Source: Micromonospora fulviviridis (GTDB taxonomy: Bacteria > Actinomycetota > Actinomycetes > Mycobacteriales > Micromonosporaceae). Taken from it: a stretch of 61,943 nucleotides of DNA. Positions 1 through 7,187 of this stretch are shown piece by piece; positions within the stretch are counted from its first letter, which is position 1; each line of letters starts with the position of its first letter. The stretch spans positions 1 to 61,943 of the forward strand of contig NZ_BMRA01000007.1 of NCBI RefSeq assembly GCF_014648395.1, written 5' to 3'. The notes under the pieces are model-generated. The model worked only from the letters and a program-made list of their open reading frames with translations. It made no database searches and was not told the origin of the DNA. The position numbers were made by a program, and so were the translations under genes.

Positions 1-906
1 GCCGGACACCGGGCGGACGCCCGGGTCGGCGTCGTCGGGAAGGGCACGCCGGCCGCCACCGGAGACGGGGCGGACCGCCGGGTCCACGCCACCGGGCCGC
101 GCGCCGGCGGCCGGGCCGGCGGGCGCCTCGGCGCCGTGCCGGCCGCGCGGGGTGGGCGGGGTGGGCGGGACCGCGGCCCGGGCACCGTCCGGGCCCGGGG
201 GCTGCGGCCAGCCGGGGCCGGGATTCGGGACGCCGTGACCGTGTTCGGGTGCGCCGCCCGGACCGGTGCGGCCGGGAACCGGGCCGGCGGGAGGCGCGAC
301 GCGCGGGCCGGGCGGCCCGCTCATCCGGCCGGGAGCCGGCGGGACCGGCGGCTGCTGGCCGGTCGGCGCGTCCGGGTTCCGGCGGGGCGGGCGGGACGGC
401 TCGCCTGGGCCGCGCGGGGGCTCGGCGGGGCGCCGGGACGGTTCGGGTGTGCCGGGCCAGGGTCCGTCCACGGGGCGGCGCGGGGCCGCCGGATCGGGGC
501 CGCCGGGGCGGACCGGTGGCGCGGCGGGACCGGCCGGGCCGGAGGCCGGGACACGGCGGGCGGGCGGGGTTTCCGGCCCGGGCCGGGTGGCTCCGGGCGG
601 CGGCGCCGCGCCCGGGCGGGCAGCCCGGGGCGGTTCGGGCGCGGGCGGGCCGGGCCGGGGTCCGGGAGCGGCGGGCGGCATCCCGCCCCGCGCGGGCGGT
701 ACGGTGCCGGGCGCCTCCCCGTCCGGGCCCAGGTCGCTGCGCTGCTGCTTGGCCGTGCGCAGGTCGTCGATCCAGCCGAACTCCTCGCCGGCGGTCGCCT
801 CCTCCGGCTCGGCGTCGACCTTGCCCCGCCCCCACCGGCGGCCCTTGGCACGCGGGTCGCGCCGCTCGTCGGGGCCGTCCGCCGGCCGCTCCGGACCACG
901 CGCCAT
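1..906 (-). CDS. Pro/Gly/Arg-rich low-complexity protein, C-terminus cut by the window edge
   Basis: The frame reading from the ATG at 904-906 stays open for 302 codons to base 1, so the gene runs off the window. The ATG overlaps the rarA stop codon by one base (TGATG), which implies translational coupling to rarA. Residues 1-62 are charged and look like normal protein, including FGWIDDLRTAKQQ at about 43-55. The rest is a long disordered stretch dominated by Pro, Gly, Ala and Arg. No domain, signal peptide or catalytic motif is visible and I do not recognise the family. Position next to rarA could mean a role in replication stress, but that is only context. The low complexity produces many open frames on both strands here; this frame is preferred because of the overlap with rarA and the non-repetitive N-terminus. 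Confidence 0.6.
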   Translation of the reverse strand, partial: MARGPERPADGPDERRDPRAKGRRWGRGKVDAEPEEATAGEEFGWIDDLRTAKQQRSDLGPDGEAPGTVPPARGGMPPAAPGPRPGPPAPEPPRAARPGAAPPPGATRPGPETPPARRVPASGPAGPAAPPVRPGGPDPAAPRRPVDGPWPGTPEPSRRPAEPPRGPGEPSRPPRRNPDAPTGQQPPVPPAPGRMSGPPGPRVAPPAGPVPGRTGPGGAPEHGHGVPNPGPGWPQPPGPDGARAAVPPTPPTPRGRHGAEAPAGPAAGARPGGVDPAVRPVSGGGRRALPDDADPGVRPVSG

Positions 907-2396
907 CACTGCTGACCCTCCCCGACGGCGTCGCTGCCGCCCTCGCTCGCCCCGTCGACCCGCTCGGCGCCCGCCGGTCGGGCGCCGTTCACCGCGGCCT
1001 CCGCCCGCGCCGGCGGCGCGGGCAGCCCGCGCACGATCCGGCGCAGCAGCGGCAGCCGGGTGGCCACCGCCCGCTCCGCGCCGTGCCCGCTGGGTTGGTA
1101 GTAGTCGGTCCCGACGAGGTCGTCCGGAGCGTACTGCTGGGTGACCACCCCGCGGTGGTCGTCGTGCGGGTAGCGGTAGCCGGCCCCGTGCCCGAGGCCC
1201 CGGGCACCGGCGTAGTGGGAGTCGCGCAGCCCGCGCGGCACCGCCCCGCCGCGACCGGCGCGCACGTCGGCGATGGCCGCGCCGATGGCCGTGGTGGCCG
1301 AGTTGGACTTCGGTGCGGTGGCCAGGTGGATGACGGCCTGGGCCAGGTTGAGCTGGGCCTCGGGCAGGCCGACGTATTCGACGGCGTGCGCGGCGGCGGT
1401 GGCGACGGTCAGCGCGCTGGGGTCGGCCATGCCGACGTCCTCGCTGGCGAAGATCACCATGCGTCGGGCGATGAACCGGGCGTCCTCGCCGGCCACCAGC
1501 ATCCGGGCCAGCCAGTGCAGCGCGGCGTCCACGTCCGAGCCGCGCATGCTCTTGATGAACGCGCTGGTCACGTCGTAGTGGGCGTCACCGTCGCGGTCGT
1601 AGCGGACGGCCGCCACGTCGACCGCCTGCTCGGCGACGGCGAGGTCGATCCGGTCCGCGCCGCGCGCGGTCGCGGTGGCCGCCGCCGCCTCCAGCGCGGT
1701 GAGCGCCTTGCGGACGTCGCCCCCGGCGAGGCGGACGAGGTGGTCCTCGGCGTCGGTCGCCAGGGTGAGCGCGCCGCCCAGCCCGCGCTCGTCGGCGACC
1801 GCGCGGCGCAGCAGGCCGCGGACGGCGTCGTCGTCGAGGGGCTGGAGGGTGAGCAGCACGCAGCGGGACAGCAGCGGTGAGATGACCGAGAAGTACGGGT
1901 TCTCGGTGGTCGCCGCGAGCAGGGTGACCGTGCGGTCCTCGACGGCGGCGAGCAGCGAGTCCTGCTGGGTCTTGCTGAACCGGTGCACCTCGTCGATGAA
2001 GAGCACGGTCGGCGGGCCGCCGGCCCGGCGCTGCCGGCGGGCGGTCTCGATCACGGCGCGGACGTCCTTCACCCCGGCGGTCAGCGCGGACATGGCGACG
2101 AAGCGGCGGTCGGTGGCCCGGGCCACGAGGTGGGCGATGGTGGTCTTGCCGCTGCCGGGCGGCCCCCAGAGGATCACCGACATCGGGGCCGCGGCCTCGA
2201 CGAGTTGGCGCAGCGGGGCGCCCGGGGCGAGCAGGTGGTCCTGACCGACCAGCTCGTCGATGCTGGCCGGGCGCATCCGGACGGGCAGCGGCGAATCCGC
2301 CGCGGCGGCGGTGAACCCGTCGACGCCGCCGGAACCCGCGTGGGCGCTGGGCGCTCCGGCGGGTTCGCCGAGGGTGAAGAGGGCGTCGGATTCCAT
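906..2396 (-). CDS. rarA: Replication-associated recombination protein A (RarA/MgsA, AAA+ ATPase)
   Basis: Cytoplasmic AAA+ ATPase of the clamp-loader/RuvB-like clade that acts at stalled replication forks. The 496-residue product has a Walker A GPPGSGKTT at about residue 80, a Walker B VLFIDEVHRFSK, a sensor region TTENPYFSV and the C-terminal MgsA tetramerisation region (HYDVTSAFIKSMRGSD, then RMVIFASEDVGMADP). Length is somewhat above the usual 430-450 because of extra Ala/Gly-rich residues at both ends. The ATG at 2396 is chosen because TACTGT (2404-2409, complement) ends 7 bases upstream, the geometry of a leaderless -10 box; a GTG directly before it is the alternative. The gene downstream overlaps its stop codon by one base. 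The frame stays open far upstream of 2396, but that extension has no sense. Confidence 0.93.
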   Translation of the reverse strand: MESDALFTLGEPAGAPSAHAGSGGVDGFTAAAADSPLPVRMRPASIDELVGQDHLLAPGAPLRQLVEAAAPMSVILWGPPGSGKTTIAHLVARATDRRFVAMSALTAGVKDVRAVIETARRQRRAGGPPTVLFIDEVHRFSKTQQDSLLAAVEDRTVTLLAATTENPYFSVISPLLSRCVLLTLQPLDDDAVRGLLRRAVADERGLGGALTLATDAEDHLVRLAGGDVRKALTALEAAAATATARGADRIDLAVAEQAVDVAAVRYDRDGDAHYDVTSAFIKSMRGSDVDAALHWLARMLVAGEDARFIARRMVIFASEDVGMADPSALTVATAAAHAVEYVGLPEAQLNLAQAVIHLATAPKSNSATTAIGAAIADVRAGRGGAVPRGLRDSHYAGARGLGHGAGYRYPHDDHRGVVTQQYAPDDLVGTDYYQPSGHGAERAVATRLPLLRRIVRGLPAPPARAEAAVNGARPAGAERVDGASEGGSDAVGEGQQ

Positions 2397-2470
2397 CACG
2401 AGAACAGTACCGGGCCGGGCCGACGACGCTGGAATCGCGCCGCCGGCCCGGCCCGGATGGTCGTTTCCGG

Positions 2471-2683
2471 TCAGCCACGACCCGGGCGGCGACCCCGGTA
2501 CCACCGGCCGCCGCCACCGCCCCGCGGGCCGGAGCCGACCCCGGCGAGGTAGAGGGAGAGCAGCAGGAAGCCGATCAGCATGAGGGTGTGGGTGTTGAAC
2601 AGGTCGGGCGCGCCGAAGTTCGTGTTCAGGAAGTCGATCAACAGGGCGAAGCCGAACACGATGGCCGCGAGAATGGCGAGCAT
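2471..2683 (-). CDS. Small 70-residue membrane protein
   Basis: The 70-residue product starts with a hydrophobic helix (MLAILAAIVFGFALLIDFL), has a short polar loop (NTNFGAPDLFNTHT) and a second helix (LMLIGFLLLSLYLAGV), then a Gly/Arg-rich tail of about 20 residues. That is a two-helix hairpin with a basic tail, probably cytoplasmic. The start is fixed by a strong ribosome binding site, GGAGG, 7 bases before the ATG. It lies 74 bases upstream of rarA in the same orientation. Similar short hairpin proteins are common in actinomycetes as uncharacterised proteins. I do not know a function. Confidence 0.7.
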   Translation of the reverse strand: MLAILAAIVFGFALLIDFLNTNFGAPDLFNTHTLMLIGFLLLSLYLAGVGSGPRGGGGGRWYRGRRPGRG

Positions 2684-2791
2684 GGTCGTTCCTCCGGTGG
2701 GGGGTCCCAGTAGGTCGGCCACGGATGTACCCAATCGGTCTGTTCATCAATCTCCACCGTGGAACGGCGGCTCCCCCGGCGGCGGGCGGCG

Positions 2792-3391
2792 TCAGCGGTC
2801 GGTGGCGAGGATCGCGTACCGCACCGAGTCCCACCAGGAGCCCCGGACGAGCAGGTGGTCCCGGCTGATCCCCTCGTACCGCATGCCGACCTTCTCCAGC
2901 ACCCGCCGCGAGGCGGCGTGGTCCGGCCGGGTGGTCGCCTCCACCCGGTGCAGCCCCACCGCACCGAACGCCAGGTCGAGCAGCAGGCCGGCGATCTCGG
3001 TGCCGAGGCCCCGGCCCCAGTGGTCGGGGTGCACCACGTAGCCGATCTCGCCGCGCCGGTGCGGCACGCTCTCCACGGTCAGGGTGCCCAGGCCGAGCAG
3101 CGCCGGCGCCCGGTCGGCGCGCGACGCCGGATGCGCCGGGCCGGCACCGTCGTGGGCCACGGCGGCCAGCCGGTACGCCGGCCGCGGCTCGCCGCCCGCC
3201 TCCTCCCGCCACCCGGACAGGGCGGCGCGGATCTCGTCCCGGGAGGGCGCCCGCTCGTCGAGCACCCGGTCGAGCACCCGCGGCTCGGTGAGCAGCGCGT
3301 GCATCGCGGGCAGGTCTTCGTCCGCCCATTCCCGCAGCACGCAGCGCCGGCCGGCCAGGCGCACCGGCCGTACGGAGTGGATGGGGGTCAC
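2792..3391 (-). CDS. GNAT N-acetyltransferase, RimJ/RimL type
   Basis: Predicted acetyl-CoA-dependent N-acetyltransferase of 199 residues. The fold shows in strand 4 and motif A: GEIGYVVHPDHWGRGLGTEI, where R/Q-x-x-G-x-G/A is represented by WGRGLG, followed by HRVEATTRPDHAASRRVLEKVGM, the typical RimJ/RimL motif B (N/D-x-x-S-x-R-V-L-E-K-x-G-M). Substrate is unknown; family members acetylate ribosomal N-termini, antibiotics or small amines. The GTG start at 3391 is supported by AGGAG 5 bases upstream. It is transcribed divergently from the acetyltransferase at 3418 with only 26 bases between the two starts, so their promoters overlap. Confidence 0.85.
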   Translation of the reverse strand: MTPIHSVRPVRLAGRRCVLREWADEDLPAMHALLTEPRVLDRVLDERAPSRDEIRAALSGWREEAGGEPRPAYRLAAVAHDGAGPAHPASRADRAPALLGLGTLTVESVPHRRGEIGYVVHPDHWGRGLGTEIAGLLLDLAFGAVGLHRVEATTRPDHAASRRVLEKVGMRYEGISRDHLLVRGSWWDSVRYAILATDR

Positions 3392-3417
3392 CGATTCTCC
3401 TCTCGTAGGCTGGCCGC

Positions 3418-4158
3418 ATGATCACTGCCGAGGAGGTCCTGTCGGGGCGGGACACCCTGCTCGCCGCCACCGGCCACCACCCGTACGCCCGGCACGTCCT
3501 CTGGCGGGACCGGGAGGCGCGGGGCTGGCGGCGGGACGGCGCGGTCGGCTGGCTCCTCCCGCCGGGGCAGGGGCCGGCCGGGGGCGCGCTGGGGGCGGCC
3601 GGGCCGGCGCTGGACGTCTTCGCGGGCCTGGTGGCGGACGGGACGCTGCACGCCGGCCACTGGCTGCACCTGCCCCGGACCGCCGCCGGGGAGGTCGCCG
3701 ACCGGCTCACCGTGGCCCGGCTCGACGAGTGGGACTTCCTGTGGACCACGACCGCCCCGCCGCAGCAGCCGGCGGAGGAGCGGGTCGTCCGCCTCGGCGA
3801 GGCCGACCACCCCGCGCTGGCCGCGCTGATTGAGGAGGCCTTTCCCAGCACGACCTCCCGCCCGGGCGACCCGCGGATCGTCGACTGGTACGGCATCCGG
3901 GACGGCGAGCGACTGGTGGCCTGCGGCGCCGATCGCAGCCGGGGCGACATCGGCTTCCTGGCCGGGCTGACCGTGGCGCCCGACCGCCGGGGCCGGGGGC
4001 TCGGCGCGGCGCTCACGGCCGGGATGACCCGCGCCCTGTTCGCCCGGTACGACCAGGTGGCGCTCGGTGTCTACACGGCCAACGTCGGCGCGATCCGGCT
4101 GTACCGCCGGTTGGGCTACACCGGCACCGAGCCGCGTACCTCGGTCCACCTGGGCTGA
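3418..4158 (+). CDS. GNAT N-acetyltransferase with N-terminal extension
   Basis: The 246-residue protein has a GNAT domain in its second half: a strand GDIGFLAGLTVAPDRRG, the acetyl-CoA loop RRGRGLGAAL at about residues 192-201, and the end motif NVGAIRLYRRLGYTGTEPR. The first ~115 residues are unlike a GNAT core and may form a second, degenerate GNAT half, as in two-domain members. No ribosome binding site is evident. Instead TAGGCT at 3406-3411 ends 6 bases before the ATG, consistent with leaderless transcription. It is divergent from the RimJ-like gene. Substrate unknown. Confidence 0.82.
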   Translation: MITAEEVLSGRDTLLAATGHHPYARHVLWRDREARGWRRDGAVGWLLPPGQGPAGGALGAAGPALDVFAGLVADGTLHAGHWLHLPRTAAGEVADRLTVARLDEWDFLWTTTAPPQQPAEERVVRLGEADHPALAALIEEAFPSTTSRPGDPRIVDWYGIRDGERLVACGADRSRGDIGFLAGLTVAPDRRGRGLGAALTAGMTRALFARYDQVALGVYTANVGAIRLYRRLGYTGTEPRTSVHLG

Positions 4159-4232
4159 TCCACCCACCGCGACCACCTTCCCGCTGCGGCTTCCCCGTTC
4201 GCTCACCCGCCGGCCCCGACCCCGCCACCTCG

Positions 4233-4250
4233 CCGGCCCGACAGGGCCGG
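4233..4250. terminator. Hairpin between convergent genes
   Basis: CCGGCCC, loop GACA, GGGCCGG: a 7-bp stem in the 123-base gap between the convergent GNAT and MFS genes. There is no T-run on either side, so it is a candidate bidirectional terminator of the U-less actinobacterial kind. The GC-rich background makes short stems common. Confidence 0.3.
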
Positions 4251-4281
4251 GCCGCGGCGGCGGGGTCCGGGCACGGCGCGG

Positions 4282-5658
4282 TCAGCCCGGCCGGGCGGGA
4301 GTGGTGGCGGCGACCGTCACCGGGTCCACCGGGCCGGCCGGGTCGAGCGCCGGGCCGGGGTGGCCCGGGCCGGTGGCCGACTCACCGGGCCGATGCTCGC
4401 CCGCGTCGGGCCCCGCGTCCGCCGTCCGGCGCCCGGCCCGCCAGGCGGGCAGGTAGAGCGGGGCGGCCACGGCGAGCATCACGGCGCCGACCAGCATGGC
4501 GACGGTGATGCTGGTGGCGTCGGCCAGGGCGGTCAGCACGACCGCGCCGAGCGCGCCGGCGGGCTGGCCCATCATCGAGTTCAGCGAGAGCACGCTGGTG
4601 CGGTACGGCCCGTCGACCTGCCGGTGCAGCAGTCCCATGTGGAGCGGGTTCGACGCGCCGTGCACGGTGTAGCAGGCCAGGTAGGCGATCAGCACGCCGA
4701 CCGGGCCGGCGAGCAGGCCCATCCCGACCACGGTGACGCCCTGAAGGACCCGCATGAGCGCGGCGGCGGGCGCGGCGCCGAGCCGGCGCAGCATCAGCGG
4801 GGTCAGGGCGGCGCCGGCCGCGTTGGCCAGCCAGGCCGCCGAGCTGGCCGGGCCGAGCAGCGCGGCGGCCCGGTCGGCGCCGCCGACCACCTCGGCGAGG
4901 CGCACCGGCAGCAGCGACTCGAAGGTGACCATGCCGAAGCCCCAGAACAGCTCGACGGCGACCAGGGCGAGCAGCACCCGGTTGCGGCGCAGCAGGCCGA
5001 CGGCCTGGCCGACCATCCGGGGGGCCTCGGCCACCGAGGCCCGCACCGCGGCGGCGCCCTGGGCCGGCCGGTGCTCGACCAGCAGCACGGTGAGCGCGAC
5101 CAGCGCGGCCACCTGGAGGGCGATGGCCACCAGGACGGGCAGGGCCAGCGCGCTGACCGGCCCGACCGGCCCGAGCGCGACCAGGCCGCCGCCGAGCAGC
5201 GCCCCCGCGCCGATGGCGACGCCGATGACGGTGCCGGCCCAGCCCAGGCCTCGCTCGTATTCGGCCTCCGGGTCGGCGGCCAGGGTCGCGTCGACGTACC
5301 AGGACTCCAGCGGGCCGCTGTCGAGCGCCCGGTAGATCCCCTGCAACGCCCAGACCAGGAAGAACATCCAGAACGAGTCGGCGACCACGAAGAGCACCAG
5401 CGAGACCAGGCAGACCGCCCAGGCGACGACCAGCACCGGCTTGCGACCGAGCGCGTCGGCGAGGCCACCGGTGGGCAGCTCCAGCGCCAGCACGACCAGG
5501 CCCTGCGCGGTGGCCACCAGGCCGATCTGGGACAGCGACAGGCCGCGTTCCTGCATGAGCAGGACCATCACCGGGGTGAGCAGGCCGGTGGGCAGCCAGC
5601 GCAGGCCGTAGAGGGTGAGGTAGCGGAACCGGACCTGGCGTACGGAGAGCGCGGTCAC
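4282..5658 (-). CDS. MFS efflux transporter (12-helix)
   Basis: A 458-residue integral membrane protein with about 12 hydrophobic helices and the motif A of the major facilitator superfamily after helix 2, GGLADALGRKPVLV (about residues 62-75). Helix 1 begins RYLTLYGLRWLPTGLL. The tail of about 50 residues is Pro/Gly/Ala-rich and probably cytoplasmic. The GTG start overlaps the stop of the upstream ArsR-type regulator by 4 bases (GTGA), so the two are co-translated. The pairing suggests drug or metabolite export controlled by that regulator; the substrate cannot be read from sequence. Confidence 0.88.
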   Translation of the reverse strand: MTALSVRQVRFRYLTLYGLRWLPTGLLTPVMVLLMQERGLSLSQIGLVATAQGLVVLALELPTGGLADALGRKPVLVVAWAVCLVSLVLFVVADSFWMFFLVWALQGIYRALDSGPLESWYVDATLAADPEAEYERGLGWAGTVIGVAIGAGALLGGGLVALGPVGPVSALALPVLVAIALQVAALVALTVLLVEHRPAQGAAAVRASVAEAPRMVGQAVGLLRRNRVLLALVAVELFWGFGMVTFESLLPVRLAEVVGGADRAAALLGPASSAAWLANAAGAALTPLMLRRLGAAPAAALMRVLQGVTVVGMGLLAGPVGVLIAYLACYTVHGASNPLHMGLLHRQVDGPYRTSVLSLNSMMGQPAGALGAVVLTALADATSITVAMLVGAVMLAVAAPLYLPAWRAGRRTADAGPDAGEHRPGESATGPGHPGPALDPAGPVDPVTVAATTPARPG

Positions 5659-6248
5659 CGGAACTCCTTCGGCATGGGGTAGGCGGCGAGGTAGATCTGC
5701 ACCGGCGCGGCGCCGGGTTCGTCCGGGTCGGCCTCGTTCCGGTGGCGCTCGAGCAGCTCCCAGACCTCGGCCTCGATCGCCTGCAGCCGGGCGGCCGGGA
5801 TGGTCATGAAGATGTCGCTCATGCCGAAGGCGTCCCGCCACTCCGGCGCCCACTCGTGCTGGCTGGCGAACCACTGCTCGGCATGGTGGGCCAGGAGGCG
5901 CACCTGATCGCCCTGGATCCAGTCGATCGCCGCGCGGGCGTCGGGGTCGTCGTCGAAGTCGGTGGGATCCCAGTTGGTGACGTCGTGCGCGGCCTGCCAC
6001 CACCGCTGCCGGCCGGTGCCTCGCTCCGGGTCCTCCACGACCAGCCCCACCTCGGCGAGCTGGCGCAGGTGGTAACTGGTGGCCCCGGTGTTGGTGCCGA
6101 GCATCTCGGCCAGCGCGGTAGCGGTCGACGGTCCCTTCACCCGCAGGGCGCCGACCAGGCGCATCCGCAGCGGGTGGGCCAGCACCCGCACCTGTCGATG
6201 GTCGAGCCGCACCTCGCGCGGCTCGGGACGCGACCTCTCGTTCTTCAT
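5655..6248 (-). CDS. ArsR-family winged-helix repressor (HTH_20 type)
   Basis: 197-residue regulator. Residues ~15-90 form a winged helix: DHRQVRVLAHPLRMRLVGAL, then TATALAEMLGTNTGATSYHLRQLAEVGLV as recognition helix, then a wing (RQRWW). The remainder is a ligand or dimer domain with no cysteine pair, so metal sensing is unlikely. The ATG at 6248 is chosen over the in-frame ATG at 6257 because the promoter fits a leaderless message: -10 TATTGT (6256-6261, complement) lies 7 bases upstream and -35 TTGTGC 18 bases further. Four inverted or overlapping TGCACA half-sites cover this promoter, so strong autoregulation of the regulator-MFS operon is likely. Confidence 0.88.
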   Translation of the reverse strand: MKNERSRPEPREVRLDHRQVRVLAHPLRMRLVGALRVKGPSTATALAEMLGTNTGATSYHLRQLAEVGLVVEDPERGTGRQRWWQAAHDVTNWDPTDFDDDPDARAAIDWIQGDQVRLLAHHAEQWFASQHEWAPEWRDAFGMSDIFMTIPAARLQAIEAEVWELLERHRNEADPDEPGAAPVQIYLAAYPMPKEFR

Positions 6249-6308
6249 GCCATGCACAATATCTGTGCACAGTTCCTATGCACAACAGTTGTGCACAAGA
6301 ATTGTGCA
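6249..6308 (-). promoter_or_regulatory. ArsR-MFS operon promoter with tandem overlapping operators
   Basis: Five half-sites of TGCACA(A) or its complement lie in 56 bases: 6253-6260, 6264-6269, 6279-6285, 6289-6298 (two overlapping) and 6302-6308. They form TGCACAA-CAG-TTGTGCA (6279-6295) and TGCACAA-GAA-TTGTGCA (6292-6308), two perfect 7-3-7 palindromes that share a half-site, plus a third dyad at 6254-6269. The predicted -35 (6280-6285) and -10 (6256-6261) of the regulator gene are embedded in them. The local base composition is far lower in G+C than anything nearby. Binding would block RNA polymerase directly. Confidence 0.8.
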
Positions 6309-6315
6309 TCAAGGG

Positions 6316-7125
6316 TCAGGCCAGCACCTCGGTGATCCCGCGCAGCCGGGTACGCAGCAGGCCGGCGGCCCGCGAGGAGTCCAGGCGCACCTCGGCGGGG
6401 CGGTGCAGGCCGGCTTCGGCGATGGTGGCCGTCTTGAGGCCGGCCGGGTCGAGGCCGTCGTGCCGGGCCACCAGCAGACCCATCTCAGCGCGGCTGACCG
6501 CCTCCGGCCCGGCCACGTTCAGCGGGCCCGCCAGGTCGGTGGGCACCAGTTCGAGCACCGCCGCGGCGAGGTCGGTCACGTGCACCGGGCAGCGCGCCTC
6601 GTCGGTGAAGAGGACGGCCCGGCCGGCCAGGGCGTCGCGGCAGAGCTGGATCTGCTTGCTCCCCTCCCCCACGATCAGCGAGGTCCGCACCAGCACCGCC
6701 CCCGGGTCGACGGCCCGCACCGCCGTCTCGGCGGCCGCCTTCGCCGCCCCGTACGGGTGCAGCGGCGTGGGCACGTCGTCGTCCAGGTAGGGCGTCGGCC
6801 GGCCGGCGTGCAGCGCGTCGCTGGACAGGTGCACCAGGCGCGCCCCCACCTCGGCGGCGGCGCACGCGATGTGGGCCGCCCCGTCCGCGGTGACCCGCCA
6901 GTCGTCGTACCGGTAGGGGGTGGCCACGACGGCGTCGGGGCGTACCTCGGTCAGCAGCGCGCGCACGGCGGCCCGGTCGGTGACGTCGAGCCGGCGCGGC
7001 GCGACGCCCGGCGCCGCGACGGCCGCCGAGTGGTACGTGCCGGTCACCTCGTGCCCGGCGGCGACCGCCTGCCGGCACACCTCACCGCCCAGGAAGCCGC
7101 TGGCCCCCACCACGAGCAGGTTCAT
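6316..7125 (-). CDS. NAD(P)-dependent sugar-nucleotide reductase/epimerase-like SDR (RmlD-like)
   Basis: Extended short-chain dehydrogenase of 269 residues. It begins NLLVVGASGFLGGEV, a GxxGxxG nucleotide-binding loop, and has the SDR active-site segment with HLSSDALHAG (Ser/Thr) and YGAAKAAAE (YxxxK) at about residues 135-142. It resembles the dTDP-4-dehydrorhamnose reductase/RmlD substrate-binding family, but no sugar-nucleotide genes are adjacent, so the substrate is unknown. The ATG at 7125 has GGAGG 5 bases upstream. It lies downstream of aspS but a strong hairpin separates them. Confidence 0.82.
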   Translation of the reverse strand: MNLLVVGASGFLGGEVCRQAVAAGHEVTGTYHSAAVAAPGVAPRRLDVTDRAAVRALLTEVRPDAVVATPYRYDDWRVTADGAAHIACAAAEVGARLVHLSSDALHAGRPTPYLDDDVPTPLHPYGAAKAAAETAVRAVDPGAVLVRTSLIVGEGSKQIQLCRDALAGRAVLFTDEARCPVHVTDLAAAVLELVPTDLAGPLNVAGPEAVSRAEMGLLVARHDGLDPAGLKTATIAEAGLHRPAEVRLDSSRAAGLLRTRLRGITEVLA

Positions 7126-7142
7126 CCCGTCCTCCAGACGTC

Positions 7143-7175
7143 GAAAGGCCCGCGCCATCATGACGCGGGCCCTTC
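7143..7175 (-). terminator. Intrinsic terminator downstream of aspS
   Basis: GGCCCGCG (7147-7154) pairs with CGCGGGCC (7164-7171) across a 9-base loop, and AA/TT pairs extend it after a one-base bulge. Read in the aspS direction, the stem is followed by TTTC. It sits 13 bases after the aspS stop and 18 bases before the start of the next gene. Confidence 0.6.
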
Positions 7176-7187
7176 GTCGAGTCGGGA

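Noticed and set aside
906..4016. A single 1036-codon open frame spanning rarA and three upstream genes
   Set aside because: Upstream of 2396 the translation is low-complexity Arg/Pro/Ala and runs through the small membrane protein and GNAT genes in the wrong frame. It is open only because G+C is so high that stop codons are rare.
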